A DNA stretch of 64,000 nucleotides from Ureibacillus terrenus. Lineage in GTDB: Bacteria > Bacillota > Bacilli > Bacillales_A > Planococcaceae. Numbering within the stretch: the first letter of the stretch is position 1; the number at the start of each line of letters is the position of its first letter. Position numbers and translations under genes: made by a program. Positions 23,411 to 33,456 of the stretch are shown here, one piece after another. The stretch spans positions 62,001 through 126,000 of the forward strand of contig NZ_VIGD01000004.1 in the NCBI RefSeq assembly GCF_006569205.1. The letters run 5' to 3'. The notes under the pieces are model-generated. The model made no database searches. It was not told where the DNA came from and worked only from the letters and a program-made list of their open reading frames with translations.

Positions 23411-23902
23411 ATGATCAGAGAAATTGTGAAACACCCCGCGAAGATATTGTCGCAGCCCTGCGAAGAAGTGACGGAAATCAATGAGGAAATCATTGCCTTA
23501 TTGGATGATATGTATGAAACGATGACGGAATATGACGGAATGGGCCTTGCCGCCCCTCAAGTGAATGTTCCGCTCCGCATTGCCATCGCTGAGCTGGGGG
23601 AAGAACGCACATTAATTGAAATGATTAATCCGACGGTGATTGAAACAGAGGGGTCTTCCGTAGATATTGAAGGCTGTTTGAGTTTTCCTGGTCTTTACGG
23701 AGAAGTGGAAAGGCCTTCCTATGTCAAAATTGAAGCCTATGATCGATACGGACGAATTTACCAGTTGGAAGCGGAGGATTATGACGCCCGCTGCATTTTG
23801 CATGAAATCGATCACTTAGATGGAATCTTATTCAATTCTAAAATTATCCGTGCTTATGCAGAAGAAGAATTGGAAGAGATGCTTGAGGAGGAGGAAGAAT
23901 AA
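23411..23902 (+). CDS. def: Peptide deformylase
   Basis: A metallohydrolase that removes the N-formyl group from nascent proteins. The 163-residue protein has all three motifs: GMGLAAPQ (43-50), EGCLS with metal ligand C89, and HEIDH with H131, E132 and H135. The spacing of this short form resembles the type 1 enzyme. A very acidic tail ([13 protein letters not shown]) ends the protein. It sits directly before fmt, the enzyme that adds the formyl group, two bases away. Confidence 0.96.
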   Translation: MIREIVKHPAKILSQPCEEVTEINEEIIALLDDMYETMTEYDGMGLAAPQVNVPLRIAIAELGEERTLIEMINPTVIETEGSSVDIEGCLSFPGLYGEVERPSYVKIEAYDRYGRIYQLEAEDYDARCILHEIDHLDGILFNSKIIRAYAEEELEEMLEEEEE

Positions 23903-23904
23903 AT

Positions 23905-24843
23905 ATGACCAAAATCGTATTTATGGGAACACCGGATTTTTCTGTACCGATTTTGCGCATGCTACATGAAGAAGGATATGACATTGCCGCAGTTGTAACC
24001 CAACCGGACCGTCCTGTTGGAAGAAAGCGCGTCCTTACTCCTCCTCCCGTAAAGGAAGAAGCGCTCCGACTGGGGTTGAAGGTGCTTCAGCCGGAGAAAT
24101 TGAAAGGTTCGGAAGAATTAAAAGAAATTATCAATTTACAGCCGGATTTAATCGTAACTGCCGCATTCGGCCAGATTTTGCCGAAAGAATTGCTGGAAGC
24201 GCCCAGATTGGGCTGCATTAATGTACATGCATCGCTATTGCCAAAATACCGGGGAGGAGCCCCGATTCACCAGGCGATTATGGATGGGGAAGAGAAAACG
24301 GGCGTAACCATTATGTATATGGCGGAAAAATTGGATGCAGGGGATATCATCTCCCAAAGGGAAATCCCAATTGAAAAGACGGACCACACCGGCATTTTAT
24401 TTGAAAAGCTCAGCCTGTTGGGAAGAGATTTATTGAAAGATACGCTTCCAAGCATCATTGCCGGCACAAATGACCGCATCCCCCAAGATGAAAGCAAAGC
24501 GACTTATGCTCACAATATCACAAGGGAACAGGAACGGATCGATTGGTCAAAAAGCGCCCGGGAAATCTACAATCAAGTGCGAGGCCTTCAACCATGGCCT
24601 GTTGCCTATACAACCTATAAAGGGGATATTGTAAAAATTTGGTGGGCCCAAGTTGGCGGTTCAAAAACGGAAGGCCGCCCCGGGGAAGTTGTCAAAATTG
24701 AAAAGGATTATTTTGAAGTAGCCGCCGGAGAAGGAACCCTTAAAATCCTGGAATTGCAGCCTGCAGGGAAAAAACGCATGTCAGCGGAAGACTATTTGCG
24801 CGGTGTAGGTTCAAAATTGCAGATTGGGGATTTCTTTGAATGA
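23905..24843 (+). CDS. fmt: Methionyl-tRNA formyltransferase
   Basis: Transfers a formyl group from 10-formyl-tetrahydrofolate to initiator Met-tRNA. The 312 residues include the N-terminal formyltransferase fold ([11 protein letters not shown]), the catalytic signature [16 protein letters not shown] and a C-terminal OB-like tRNA-binding domain from about residue 205. The order def-fmt-rsmB is conserved widely. Its stop overlaps the rsmB start (ATGA). Confidence 0.97.
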   Translation: MTKIVFMGTPDFSVPILRMLHEEGYDIAAVVTQPDRPVGRKRVLTPPPVKEEALRLGLKVLQPEKLKGSEELKEIINLQPDLIVTAAFGQILPKELLEAPRLGCINVHASLLPKYRGGAPIHQAIMDGEEKTGVTIMYMAEKLDAGDIISQREIPIEKTDHTGILFEKLSLLGRDLLKDTLPSIIAGTNDRIPQDESKATYAHNITREQERIDWSKSAREIYNQVRGLQPWPVAYTTYKGDIVKIWWAQVGGSKTEGRPGEVVKIEKDYFEVAAGEGTLKILELQPAGKKRMSAEDYLRGVGSKLQIGDFFE

Positions 24844-26198
24844 GAAACAGGAAGAAGAAAAATCCAGTTTGGAACGGCAATGTCAGGGATGCAGCGCTCA
24901 GCATCCTGTTGGCGGTGGATCAAAATCAGGCCTATTCCAACCTGTTGTTAAATCAAACCATCAATAAATATCAAATTGGAGCGAAAGACCGTGCTTTGCT
25001 GACGGAGTTGACCTATGGAACGCTGCAATATAAATATGCCCTGGATTATTATTTGGAGCCGTTCATCCGCGGAAAAGTCGATCCTTGGGTCCGATGGCTG
25101 CTTCGATTATCGGTTTATCAAATTGCCTATTTAACAAAAATTCCTGAACATGCCATTGTCAATGAAGCGGTGGAAATCGCCAAAAGACGCGGACATAAAG
25201 GCATTGCTTCGATGGTGAACGGCATTTTGAGATCCATCTTAAGGATGGGGATTCCTTCCCTTGAAAAGATCAAAGATCCGATTGACCGGATTGCCATTGA
25301 AACAAGCCATCCCCGTTGGATTGTGGAATTATGGGTTGAATCATATGGATTGGATACCGCAGCGGCTATGCTAAAAGCGAACAATCTTCCCCCGAAGCAA
25401 ACCGTCCGCGTGAATACATTGAAAGCTACAGCTGAAGAAGTAATTGCGCTGTTGGCAAAAGAAGGGGTCCGGGCAGAGCGGAGCCAAGTGATTCCGGAAT
25501 GTCTCGTTCTTTTAAACGGCCAAGCTGCGAGAACCGAGGCATTTCGAAATGGCCTCATTACCATTCAGGATGAAAGTTCGATGGTTCCTGCCATCGTACT
25601 GAATCCAAAACCGGGTGAGAGAGTGTTTGATATGTGCGCAGCTCCCGGAGGAAAAACGACCCAATTGGCGGAAATCATGAAAAATAATGGGTCGATTCTC
25701 GCGGCAGATCTTCATCCCCATAAATTGGCTTTAATTGAAGAAAGCTGTGCCCGGCTTGGCATCCATATTGTTGAAACGGTGCCATTGGACGGAAGAAAAG
25801 CAGGGGAACAGCTTCAGCCGGAATCATTCGATGCGATACTGGTAGATGCTCCATGCTCGGGGCTCGGGGTAATCCGTCGAAAACCGGATATTAAATATAC
25901 AAAAAGGGAAGAAGATTTTGAACGTTTGCATGAATTGCAATTGGATTTGCTAAAGAATGCGTTCAAACTATTAAAGCCCGGAGGAAGATTGGTCTATAGT
26001 ACATGTACCGTAAACAAAATAGAAAATGAGGGAACAGTTCAGGCATTTTTATCGTCCCACCCGGAGATGAAACTTGAACCGATTCGGCATCTGCCGGAAA
26101 TGCTAAAGGAAAAACAGCAAGAAGGCATGCTGCAAATCTTTCCTCAGGATTTTGGCAGTGACGGTTTCTTCATTGCCGCATTTACAAAAGTTCAATAA
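24840..26198 (+). CDS. rsmB: 16S rRNA (cytosine-967-C5)-methyltransferase RsmB
   Basis: A 452-residue SAM-dependent methyltransferase with an N-terminal NusB-like RNA-binding domain (residues about 12-140) and a Rossmann methyltransferase domain. Catalytic motifs are visible as [15 protein letters not shown] (SAM binding), [10 protein letters not shown] (motif IV) and [13 protein letters not shown] (motif VI, with the nucleophilic cysteine). It overlaps fmt by four bases. Confidence 0.96.
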   Translation: MRNRKKKNPVWNGNVRDAALSILLAVDQNQAYSNLLLNQTINKYQIGAKDRALLTELTYGTLQYKYALDYYLEPFIRGKVDPWVRWLLRLSVYQIAYLTKIPEHAIVNEAVEIAKRRGHKGIASMVNGILRSILRMGIPSLEKIKDPIDRIAIETSHPRWIVELWVESYGLDTAAAMLKANNLPPKQTVRVNTLKATAEEVIALLAKEGVRAERSQVIPECLVLLNGQAARTEAFRNGLITIQDESSMVPAIVLNPKPGERVFDMCAAPGGKTTQLAEIMKNNGSILAADLHPHKLALIEESCARLGIHIVETVPLDGRKAGEQLQPESFDAILVDAPCSGLGVIRRKPDIKYTKREEDFERLHELQLDLLKNAFKLLKPGGRLVYSTCTVNKIENEGTVQAFLSSHPEMKLEPIRHLPEMLKEKQQEGMLQIFPQDFGSDGFFIAAFTKVQ

Positions 26199-26220
26199 TA
26201 AAGGAGAATCCCAATCAAGA

Positions 26221-27357
26221 ATGAACAGCGATATTTTGAATAAACGGATTAATGAATTGGTCGAGCATATCAATACACCCGAGAAGCGCAAGAAAAAAGA
26301 AAATTCAAACTTAAAAGAATCCATCTATACCTTTACCTTGGATGAATTGAAAGAGTGGTTGCAGGAACAGGGGGAGAAGCCTTTCCGGGCAGCGCAAATT
26401 TATGACTGGCTATACAATAAGAGGGTAAAAACCTTTGATGAAATGACCAATTTGCCGAAGCAATTGCGTGAGAAGTTAAAAGAACGCTTTGCGCTGTCAA
26501 CGCTTTCCACCATCGTAAAACAGGAGTCAAAAGATGGCACAATAAAATTTTTATTTGAACTGCAGGACAACTACTCCATTGAAACGGTTTTAATGCGCCA
26601 TGATTATGGAAATTCCGTCTGTGTCACATCGCAGGTGGGGTGCCGAATCGGCTGCACCTTCTGCGCATCCACGCTTGGCGGTCTGAAAAGACATCTGCTT
26701 GCCGGAGAAATTGTGGAGCAGGTGGTCAAAGTGCAACAGGCATTGGATGAAGCGGGTGAAAGGGTATCCCATGTAGTGGTGATGGGAATCGGCGAACCTT
26801 TCGATAACTTTGATGCGCTGATGAAATTTTTACGGGTGATTAATCATGAAAAGGGACTGAACATTGGCGCCCGTCATATTACCGTATCCACTTCAGGTAT
26901 CATCCCTAAAATTTACCAGTTTGCCGATGAAAAACTCCAAATCAATTTTGCTTTATCACTGCACGCTCCAAATCAGGAACTGCGGGAGCGGTTGATGCCA
27001 ATCGCCCGTGCTTACAAGCTGGATCAATTGATGGAAGCGATTCGCTACTATACGGAAAAAACGGGCCGCCGAGTCACTTTTGAATATGGATTGTTTGGAG
27101 GAGTGAACGATTCCATCGAGCATGCGGAAGAATTGGCAAATCTCATAAAAGGAATCAAATGCCATGTCAATCTGATACCGGTAAACTATGTGCCGGAACG
27201 GAATTATGTGCGTACACCGAGAAACCAAATTTTTGCTTTTGAAAGAGCGTTAAAAAAGAAGGGCATCAATGTAACTATCCGCAGGGAACATGGTTCCGAC
27301 ATTGATGCGGCGTGTGGACAATTACGGGCGAAAGAGAGAGTTCACGAGACGAGGTGA
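26221..27357 (+). CDS. rlmN: Dual-specificity 23S rRNA/tRNA adenine-C2 methyltransferase RlmN
   Basis: A radical-SAM enzyme that methylates A2503 of 23S rRNA and A37 of some tRNAs. The [4Fe-4S] motif is [14 protein letters not shown] motif and the C-terminal resolving cysteine (DAACGQLR) are present. ATG 26221 gives 378 residues, about 15-30 more than usual; the extra N-terminal stretch (through [13 protein letters not shown]) is basic and precedes the common start region [14 protein letters not shown]. The GGAG is 13 bases upstream, rather far. The stop overlaps the prpC ribosome-binding site. Confidence 0.95.
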   Translation: MNSDILNKRINELVEHINTPEKRKKKENSNLKESIYTFTLDELKEWLQEQGEKPFRAAQIYDWLYNKRVKTFDEMTNLPKQLREKLKERFALSTLSTIVKQESKDGTIKFLFELQDNYSIETVLMRHDYGNSVCVTSQVGCRIGCTFCASTLGGLKRHLLAGEIVEQVVKVQQALDEAGERVSHVVVMGIGEPFDNFDALMKFLRVINHEKGLNIGARHITVSTSGIIPKIYQFADEKLQINFALSLHAPNQELRERLMPIARAYKLDQLMEAIRYYTEKTGRRVTFEYGLFGGVNDSIEHAEELANLIKGIKCHVNLIPVNYVPERNYVRTPRNQIFAFERALKKKGINVTIRREHGSDIDAACGQLRAKERVHETR

Positions 27358-27362
27358 CAAAT

Positions 27363-28109
27363 GTGAAGTTTACTGTGGAAAGTGATGTCGGGAGAAAAAG
27401 AGTCATCAATGAAGATCGGGCAGCATTTTTGGAGCGCCCCGATTCATTGAAACTGGCGTTGCTCGCCGATGGCATGGGCGGTCATAACGCCGGTGATGTC
27501 GCCAGCGAAATGGCTATCCAGGAGATGACAAATTATTTTCTGCAAAAGGAATTTCAAAATCCCAGCATAGAAGAAAAGCGCCAATGGATGGAAGAGTCCA
27601 TCGCCAACATCAATGAAAAAATCTATAACTATTCATTGGAAAATGAACATTGCAAAGGCATGGGAACGACTTTCATAGCGGTGCTGATCGACAAAAATCA
27701 TTGCCTGATCGGCCATATTGGCGACAGCCGGGTATATCATTTTACCTCCAACAGTGTTGATTTGATAACAAGGGATCATTCGTACGTTAACATATTGGTC
27801 GATAGCGGAGAAATCAGCGAAGAAGAGGCGCAAAATCATCCGCAAAAGAATTTAATCGTCAAAGCATTGGGAACGGAGCCGACCATCGAGCCGGATTTCT
27901 ATGAATTGACATTAAAAGAATATTCTTATCTTCTAATTTGCTCGGACGGCTTAAGCAATAAAATTTCAACGGATGAAATGGCCGCCATTATCACCTATCC
28001 GATGCCGATTGCCGAAAAGGGAAGAAAACTTGTACAGCTTGCGAATGATAGCGGAGGGGAAGACAATATATCCTTGATTTTGCTGATGATGACGGAAGAG
28101 GAGGTGTAA
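27363..28109 (+). CDS. prpC: PP2C-type Ser/Thr protein phosphatase (PrpC/Stp)
   Basis: The metal-dependent phosphatase opposes PrkC. GTG 27363, six bases after GAGGTG, gives 248 residues starting MKFTVESDVGRKR. PP2C metal motifs are present: NEDRA (motif 1), LADGMGGHNAGDVAS, GDSRVY, CSDGLSNK and the C-terminal GGEDNISLI. It sits directly before prkC, three bases apart, in the phosphatase-kinase pair conserved across Firmicutes. Confidence 0.95.
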   Translation: MKFTVESDVGRKRVINEDRAAFLERPDSLKLALLADGMGGHNAGDVASEMAIQEMTNYFLQKEFQNPSIEEKRQWMEESIANINEKIYNYSLENEHCKGMGTTFIAVLIDKNHCLIGHIGDSRVYHFTSNSVDLITRDHSYVNILVDSGEISEEEAQNHPQKNLIVKALGTEPTIEPDFYELTLKEYSYLLICSDGLSNKISTDEMAAIITYPMPIAEKGRKLVQLANDSGGEDNISLILLMMTEEEV

Positions 28110-28112
28110 CCT

Positions 28113-30092
28113 ATGCTGGAAGGGAAACGCATTAACGACCGCTATAAAATCATCAAACATATTGGCGGCGGGGGCATGAGCAATGTCTATCTGGCACATG
28201 ACCTGATCTTGAACAGGGATGTGGCAATTAAAGTTTTGCGATATGATTCATCGAATGAAGAAGAAAGCATGCGCCGGTTTCAAAGGGAAGCGTTGTCTGC
28301 AACAAGTTTGACCCATCCGAACATCGTCAGTATTTATGATGTCGGCGAAGACGGAGACATGCATTATATCGTAATGGAGTATGTAAAAGGAAAAACGCTG
28401 AAGCAGTACATAAAAGAAAATGCTCCCCTTTCCCCTGCTCGAAGCGTCCAAATCATGAAGCAATTGACGAGCGCCATCAGCCATGCCCATGAAAATCATA
28501 TCATCCATCGGGATATCAAGCCGCAAAATATTTTAATGGATGAAGAGGGCAATGTGAAAATAACGGATTTCGGAATTGCCACTTCCCTGGCTGCTACCAG
28601 TTATACAAAGACGAATTCCGTCATCGGCACAGTCCATTATTTATCTCCGGAACAGGCACGCGGAGGAGTGGCGACGAAAAAATCCGATATTTATGCATTA
28701 GGAATCGTATTGTATGAACTCCTTACAGGTGAAGTGCCTTTTTCCGGCGAATCTCCCGTTTCCATCGCCTTGAAACATTTGCAGGCAGAAATTCCGTCTG
28801 TCCGTGATTTCGATGCATCCATCCCGCAAAGTTTGGAAAATGTCATTTTAAAAGCGACAGCGAAAAATCCGGATCACCGGTATGCTTCGGTAGATGAAAT
28901 GGCGGAGGATCTAGAAACCGTTTTGTCACCTTCAAGGCAAAATGAACCGAAATTCCGCCCTCCTATAGACAACGAAGAAACAAAAGCTTTTCCAATCATA
29001 AAGGGGCCAATGCCGATTGATGAAATGGCAAACACAAAAGAAATAAAACCGTCCATTTCAAAAAATCGCGATTCAGATAGTAAAATAATAAAAAACGGCA
29101 GCGAAGAGAAAAAAACAAATAAACAAAAGAAAAAAAGAAAAAAATTATGGTCAATTATAGGAGCTGCAGCACTACTTTTCATCATCGGTTTCATCGTGCT
29201 CATCAATCTGATTTTGCCGGATAAAGCGGAAATTCCGGATGTATCGAATATGGAAGTCGAAGAAGCGACTGAAACCCTTGAAAAGGCCGGATTTGTTGTC
29301 GGTGAGATACGGGAAAAGAATTCCGATGAAATTGAAGAAGGATTGGTCATTGAAACGGATCCGAAAGCCGGTTTGACAAGGGTGAAAGGGACGAAAATCG
29401 ATTTAATCGTATCCATCGGTTCCGAAAAGCTGGAAATGAAAGATTATATAGGAAAACAATTAACTCAGGCGCTTTCCATCCTTGAGGACCAATTTAAAGA
29501 CGTCAAAGTGATAGAAGAATATTCCAGTCAGCCGGAAGGAACCATCATCGGCCAGGATCCTGAACCGGGCGAAGAGGTGGTGCCGGAAGAGACGGTTGTC
29601 ACTTTGACGGTAAGCAAAGGCAAACAAATTGGCACGGTGGCCGATTTAACCGGCTTTAATCAATCAGCGATGCGGGAATATGAAAAGAATACCGGTTTTA
29701 AAATTAAAATCGTTGAAGAGGTGTACTCGGATGATATTCCGGCAGGAAGCGTCGTTTCTCAAGATCCGAAACCAAATACGAAATTGGAAATTGGCGGAAC
29801 AATTAATGTAACCATTTCAAAGGGGCCTAAACAAAAACTGGAAAAATTATATGTAACTAATGTTACCATCCCTTATGATCATGCGCTGATGGGAAAAGAG
29901 CAAAAGGTACGAATCTTCATTCAGGACAAAAACAATACAATGGCGAAGCCTTATGATGAATTTACAATCACGGAAGATAAGACTTACCAAATTCAATTGG
30001 TGATCCAGGAAGGTTCAACTGCGGCATACCGAATTGAAAAAGATTCCATTGTCATTGAAGAAAAAACAATACCGTACGACAGAGTAGAATAG
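28113..30092 (+). CDS. prkC: Membrane Ser/Thr protein kinase with PASTA domains (PrkC)
   Basis: PrkC senses peptidoglycan fragments and phosphorylates proteins of growth, cell wall and spore germination. The 659-residue protein has a cytoplasmic kinase domain (about 11-270). Its glycine loop is IGGGGMSNVY, with K40 in VAIK and D134 in HRDIKPQN. A basic linker leads into one membrane helix at about 345-368. Three extracellular PASTA repeats follow (about 372-575, each starting near IPDV, KDYIGK or VADLTG) and then a further C-terminal extracellular segment ending near the stop. Confidence 0.96.
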   Translation: MLEGKRINDRYKIIKHIGGGGMSNVYLAHDLILNRDVAIKVLRYDSSNEEESMRRFQREALSATSLTHPNIVSIYDVGEDGDMHYIVMEYVKGKTLKQYIKENAPLSPARSVQIMKQLTSAISHAHENHIIHRDIKPQNILMDEEGNVKITDFGIATSLAATSYTKTNSVIGTVHYLSPEQARGGVATKKSDIYALGIVLYELLTGEVPFSGESPVSIALKHLQAEIPSVRDFDASIPQSLENVILKATAKNPDHRYASVDEMAEDLETVLSPSRQNEPKFRPPIDNEETKAFPIIKGPMPIDEMANTKEIKPSISKNRDSDSKIIKNGSEEKKTNKQKKKRKKLWSIIGAAALLFIIGFIVLINLILPDKAEIPDVSNMEVEEATETLEKAGFVVGEIREKNSDEIEEGLVIETDPKAGLTRVKGTKIDLIVSIGSEKLEMKDYIGKQLTQALSILEDQFKDVKVIEEYSSQPEGTIIGQDPEPGEEVVPEETVVTLTVSKGKQIGTVADLTGFNQSAMREYEKNTGFKIKIVEEVYSDDIPAGSVVSQDPKPNTKLEIGGTINVTISKGPKQKLEKLYVTNVTIPYDHALMGKEQKVRIFIQDKNNTMAKPYDEFTITEDKTYQIQLVIQEGSTAAYRIEKDSIVIEEKTIPYDRVE

Positions 30093-30103
30093 GGAGGAAT
30101 GGG

Positions 30104-30988
30104 ATGCCAAATGGTCAAATTCGGAAAGCATTAAGCGGATACTACTATGTATACGACGAGGGAAAAGTCTATAGATGCCGCGGACGAGGGGTTTTCCGGA
30201 AACGGGGGGAACAACCTCTCGTCGGCGATTTTGTAGAATATGCAATTGAAAAAGAAGGATCCGATGGGGTCATCAAAAAAATTTTTCCCAGAAAAAACGC
30301 GCTGGTCCGTCCGCCAATTGCAAATGTTGACCAAGCATTGCTCGTTTTCTCAGTCAAAGAGCCGGATTTTAATCTTATATTATTGGACCGGTTTTTAGTA
30401 GTATTGGAATCTCACCGGATCAATCCGATTATTTGTTTATCCAAAATGGATTTGCTTTCGGAAGATGAAACAGCGGAAATCAAAGAATATATGAAAATAT
30501 ATCGGGAAATAGGATATGAAGTGATCGGTACTTACAAAAACGATCCGGAACTATATGGAAAACTGGAACCTTTGCTGAAAGGAAAAACGACGGTTTTAGC
30601 TGGACAATCCGGTGTCGGAAAGTCCACTTTATTAAACACTTTAATTCCTGAGCTTAATTTAAAAACGGGGGAAATTTCCTACAGCCTCGGGAGGGGCAAA
30701 CATACAACGCGCCATGTGGAATTGATCGAAGTGGCCGGAGGACTTGTCGCGGATACGCCGGGATTCAGTTCCCTCGATTTTGATCATATCGAAAAAGAAG
30801 AGCTGACCGCATGTTTTCCTGAATTTGAAAGAAGAAAAGATGAATGCAAATTCCGCGGATGCCTTCATTTGAAAGAACCGAAATGCGCAGTAAAATTGGC
30901 GGTGGAATATGGAGACATCCAAAAGTTCCGTTATGAACATTACCTTGAATTTTTACAAGAAATCATTGATCGAAAGCCGAGGTATTAA
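30104..30988 (+). CDS. rsgA: Small-subunit biogenesis GTPase RsgA
   Basis: A circularly permuted GTPase that tests late 30S subunits; B. subtilis calls it CpgA/YloQ. The 294 residues comprise an N-terminal OB fold, then G4 (SKMDL), G1 (GQSGVGKST, near 168-176), a G3-like DTPGFSS and a C-terminal zinc knuckle (CKFRGCLHLKEPKC). It lies just after prkC, and the B. subtilis protein has been reported as a PrkC substrate, matching the arrangement. Confidence 0.96.
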   Translation: MPNGQIRKALSGYYYVYDEGKVYRCRGRGVFRKRGEQPLVGDFVEYAIEKEGSDGVIKKIFPRKNALVRPPIANVDQALLVFSVKEPDFNLILLDRFLVVLESHRINPIICLSKMDLLSEDETAEIKEYMKIYREIGYEVIGTYKNDPELYGKLEPLLKGKTTVLAGQSGVGKSTLLNTLIPELNLKTGEISYSLGRGKHTTRHVELIEVAGGLVADTPGFSSLDFDHIEKEELTACFPEFERRKDECKFRGCLHLKEPKCAVKLAVEYGDIQKFRYEHYLEFLQEIIDRKPRY

Positions 30989-30990
30989 TC

Positions 30991-31653
30991 ATGATTAAAA
31001 TTGCTCCATCAATACTATCAGCAAATTTTTCAAAGTTGGTAGAAGAAGTAAAAGAAGTGGAAGAAGCGGGGGCAGATCTCATTCATATTGATGTGATGGA
31101 CGGGCATTTCGTTCCGAACATCACAATGGGGCCGATTGTTGTCGAAGCCCTGCGACCGGTGACTGCATTGCCGCTGGATGTGCATTTAATGATCGAGAAT
31201 CCCGATCAATACATCGAAGTTTTTGCAAAAGCGGGTGCGGATTGGATATCCGTACATGTGGAAGCTTGTCCACATTTGCATCGCACCATTCAATTGATCC
31301 GCTCCTTTGGAGTAAAGCCTGGGGTGGTATTAAATCCCCATACTCCAATCGAAATGATCCAACACGTGCTGGGAGATGTGGATTTTGTATTGTTAATGAC
31401 CGTAAATCCCGGTTTTGGCGGACAAAAGTTCATTGACAGCGTCGTTCCAAAAATAGAAGCCCTCTCCAACCTCATTAAAGAAAAGGGATATGATGTAGAA
31501 ATTGAAGTGGACGGGGGAATTACGGAAGAAACGGTTGTTCCGTGCGCAAAGGCGGGAGCGACGATTTTTGTTGCAGGTTCCGCCATTTACAATAAAAAAG
31601 ACCGGAAAGCTGCATTACAAGCAATTAAAATGAGTGGTGAGAGTGCGGTTTGA
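30991..31653 (+). CDS. rpe: Ribulose-phosphate 3-epimerase
   Basis: Interconverts ribulose 5-phosphate and xylulose 5-phosphate in the pentose phosphate pathway. The 220-residue TIM barrel starts KIAPSILSANFSKL and has the metal/catalytic motifs HIDVMDGHFVPN, LDVHLMI, MTVNPGFGGQ and EVDGGI, plus the phosphate-binding AGSAIY. It lies two bases after rsgA and overlaps thiN. Confidence 0.97.
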   Translation: MIKIAPSILSANFSKLVEEVKEVEEAGADLIHIDVMDGHFVPNITMGPIVVEALRPVTALPLDVHLMIENPDQYIEVFAKAGADWISVHVEACPHLHRTIQLIRSFGVKPGVVLNPHTPIEMIQHVLGDVDFVLLMTVNPGFGGQKFIDSVVPKIEALSNLIKEKGYDVEIEVDGGITEETVVPCAKAGATIFVAGSAIYNKKDRKAALQAIKMSGESAV

Positions 31654-32312
31654 CAAAAAATAAAATTTTGATTTGCGCCGGCGGTCCCAAATATGAATTG
31701 TGTTCCTTTGAAGGATTTAAAAAAGAAAAAGGAATGTATTTTATCGGAGCGGACCGGGGCGCCCTTTATCTCCTTGAAGAAGGCATCGTTCCCCATGAGA
31801 TCATCGGAGATTTTGATTCGCTGTCTGAAGAAGAGTGGGAATTGATTCGCAGGAAAGTAAAAAAAATTGAAAAGCACCGGGCGGAAAAAGATGAAACCGA
31901 TACCGATCTGGCACTGCTGAAAGCCATAACTTATAATCCGAAAGAAATATTGGTTACCGGGGTAACGGGGGGACGCCTCGACCATTTTGAAGCGGCCGTA
32001 CGTTCCCTCTATCATATGAAATCACATTATCCCCACATTGAACATAAAATTATTAATAGACATAACGAAATTAGCATGTTGCTTCCCGGCAAGCATAAGA
32101 TTGTAAAGAATGACCAATATCGATATTTATCATTCTTTTCCTTTGAACAAGCGGTGGAAAACGTAACATTGCGCGGAGTGAAATATGAGACGACCGCAGA
32201 AAGAATCGAAGTGGGGTCAAGCAGGTTTACCAGCAACGAGCTGGTAGGCGAGGAAGGTTATATCTCTTTTTCATCAGGCATATGTTTAATGATAAGAAGC
32301 AGTGACTTATAA
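31650..32312 (+). CDS. thiN: Thiamine pyrophosphokinase
   Basis: Converts thiamine and ATP to thiamine diphosphate. The 220-residue protein carries the N-terminal catalytic-domain motifs GADRGALYLLEEG and GDFDSLSEEE and the EKDETDTDLAL helix, followed by the C-terminal vitamin-B1-binding domain. The start is TTG 31650, overlapping the rpe stop. The position after rpe and before spoVM matches Bacillus. Confidence 0.94.
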   Translation: MTKNKILICAGGPKYELCSFEGFKKEKGMYFIGADRGALYLLEEGIVPHEIIGDFDSLSEEEWELIRRKVKKIEKHRAEKDETDTDLALLKAITYNPKEILVTGVTGGRLDHFEAAVRSLYHMKSHYPHIEHKIINRHNEISMLLPGKHKIVKNDQYRYLSFFSFEQAVENVTLRGVKYETTAERIEVGSSRFTSNELVGEEGYISFSSGICLMIRSSDL

Positions 32313-32325
32313 GGAGGGTTCACAG

Positions 32326-32430
32326 GTGCGAGTTTATACTTTCCAATTGCCAAAGTTTTTAAGCAATCTCACCCGCTCTTGCATTAATTTATTTTCAGGC
32401 AGCAATAGAAAGAAAAAGAAAAAAGAGTAA
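32326..32430 (+). CDS. spoVM: Stage V sporulation protein M (SpoVM), diverged
   Basis: A 34-codon frame begins at GTG 32326, seven bases after AAGGAGGG. Its product starts MRVYTFQLPKFLSN. The N-terminal pattern Y-T-x-x-L-P-K-F-L and the proline at position 9 match B. subtilis SpoVM, a 26-residue amphipathic peptide that recognises the curved forespore membrane and anchors the spore coat ATPase SpoIVA. Position between thiN and rpmB is the same as in B. subtilis. After residue 12 the sequence differs strongly (cysteine at 19) and ends in a lysine-rich tail about eight residues longer than the known peptide. Confidence 0.85.
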   Translation: MRVYTFQLPKFLSNLTRSCINLFSGSNRKKKKKE

Positions 32431-32481
32431 TTTTCTTTTTGTCTTTATTTTGGCATCATCGATTTTATACTTTGCAGACGG

Positions 32482-32510
32482 CCACCCAATCAGCAGGGTG
32501 GTATTTTTTT
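32482..32510 (+). terminator. Intrinsic terminator after thiN-spoVM
   Basis: CCACCC (32482-32487) pairs with GGGTGG (32496-32501), followed by seven T at 32504-32510. Confidence 0.85.
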
Positions 32511-32512
32511 GA

Positions 32513-32558
32513 ATAAAAAAGTGTAAATAAAGCGGGAAAAGCCGGCTTTACTTACACT
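32513..32558 (-). terminator. Intrinsic terminator of rpmB
   Basis: Arms GTGTAAATAAAGC (32521-32533) and GCTTTACTTACAC (32545-32557), one mismatch. Read on the minus strand, a T-run follows (complement of 32515-32520). The same stem can also act on the plus strand. Confidence 0.85.
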
Positions 32559-32576
32559 TTTCAACCAACCATTCAA

Positions 32577-32765
32577 TTATACACGCTCTACTTTACCTGA
32601 TTTTAAAGCACGAGCTGATACCCAGACACGTTTCGGTTTGCCGTCAACCAAAATGCGTACTTTTTGAAGATTTGGTTTCCAAGTACGTTTGTTGGCGTTC
32701 ATTGCGTGAGAACGTTTATTGCCTGTACGAGTTTTACGGCCAGTAACGTAACATCTTTTTGGCAT
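32577..32765 (-). CDS. rpmB: 50S ribosomal protein L28
   Basis: A 62-residue ribosomal protein with the L28 signature: [19 protein letters not shown], then WKPNLQKVR. It is in the opposite direction to its neighbours, as in B. subtilis. A GGAGG site precedes the start. The N-terminal MPKRCYVTG has only one cysteine, so it is the zinc-independent form. Confidence 0.97.
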   Translation of the reverse strand: MPKRCYVTGRKTRTGNKRSHAMNANKRTWKPNLQKVRILVDGKPKRVWVSARALKSGKVERV

Positions 32766-33072
32766 CGAAAGAACCTCCTTATAAAATCAATCTGAAATAT
32801 TCCTCAGTTCGAGTATTCACATACCATAATAATTTAACATAGACAATAAATCTATGCAACTCTTTTCGGAAAAGGATTCAAGAAAAAATCCTTTACAGAG
32901 ATAAATTAAGGGAAGAAAAAGGAAATTCCATAAAAAAACATAATTTCTCCCAAAACATTGACAAAAGTGTTGGAAAGTTGTAATCAGCTGGACGGGTTTC
33001 AACGTTTTCTTTTATAATCAAATTTTGTGTAGTACAATTAATTTAGTTAAAATGAGCCAAGGGGGCAGTACC
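32766..33072 (+). promoter_or_regulatory. Divergent rpmB / yloU intergenic region
   Basis: The 307-bp gap holds no gene. For yloU there are two candidates: TTGACA (32958-32963) with TAATCA (32981-32986) at 17 bases, and TATAAT (33013-33018) with TGGACG (32989-32994) at 18. For rpmB on the minus strand a TTGCAT-17-TAAATT arrangement can be read near 32835-32865, with low confidence. I saw no strong hairpin or repeat here. Confidence 0.5.
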
Positions 33073-33438
33073 ATGTCAATCGAAATCAGAAACGATTATG
33101 GCCAAATCGACATTTCCAATGACGTGATCGCCCAAATTGCAGGTGGAGCGGCGACAGAATGCTACGGCGTTGTTGGGATGGCGAGCAAACATCAAATTCG
33201 CGACGGTTTGACGGAAATACTGAGAAAAGAAAATTATGCAAAAGGTGTAATCGTTCGTCAAGAAGGAGAAGATCTTCACATCGATATGTATATTATTGTC
33301 AGCTATGGCACGAAAATCTCTGAAGTAGCTTATCAAGTTCAATCAAAAGTAAAATACACGATCAATAAAACATTAGGATTGAACGTAAAGTCAGTCAATA
33401 TTTTTGTTCAAGGCGTCCGCGTAATGAACGGTGAATAG
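33073..33438 (+). CDS. yloU: Asp23/Gls24 family envelope stress protein (YloU)
   Basis: A 121-residue Asp23/DUF322 family protein. ATG 33073, after AAGGGGGCAG, begins MSIEIRNDYGQIDISNDV. Family features are the IAGGAATECYGVVGMA segment and the C-terminal VNIFVQGVRV. Such proteins are abundant, often membrane-associated and linked to cell-wall stress; the molecular role is not settled. An in-frame reading from 33025 would run through the promoter region and is rejected. It precedes fakA by 18 bases, as in B. subtilis. Confidence 0.93.
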   Translation: MSIEIRNDYGQIDISNDVIAQIAGGAATECYGVVGMASKHQIRDGLTEILRKENYAKGVIVRQEGEDLHIDMYIIVSYGTKISEVAYQVQSKVKYTINKTLGLNVKSVNIFVQGVRVMNGE

Positions 33439-33456
33439 AGGAGGAACTTAAACGAA

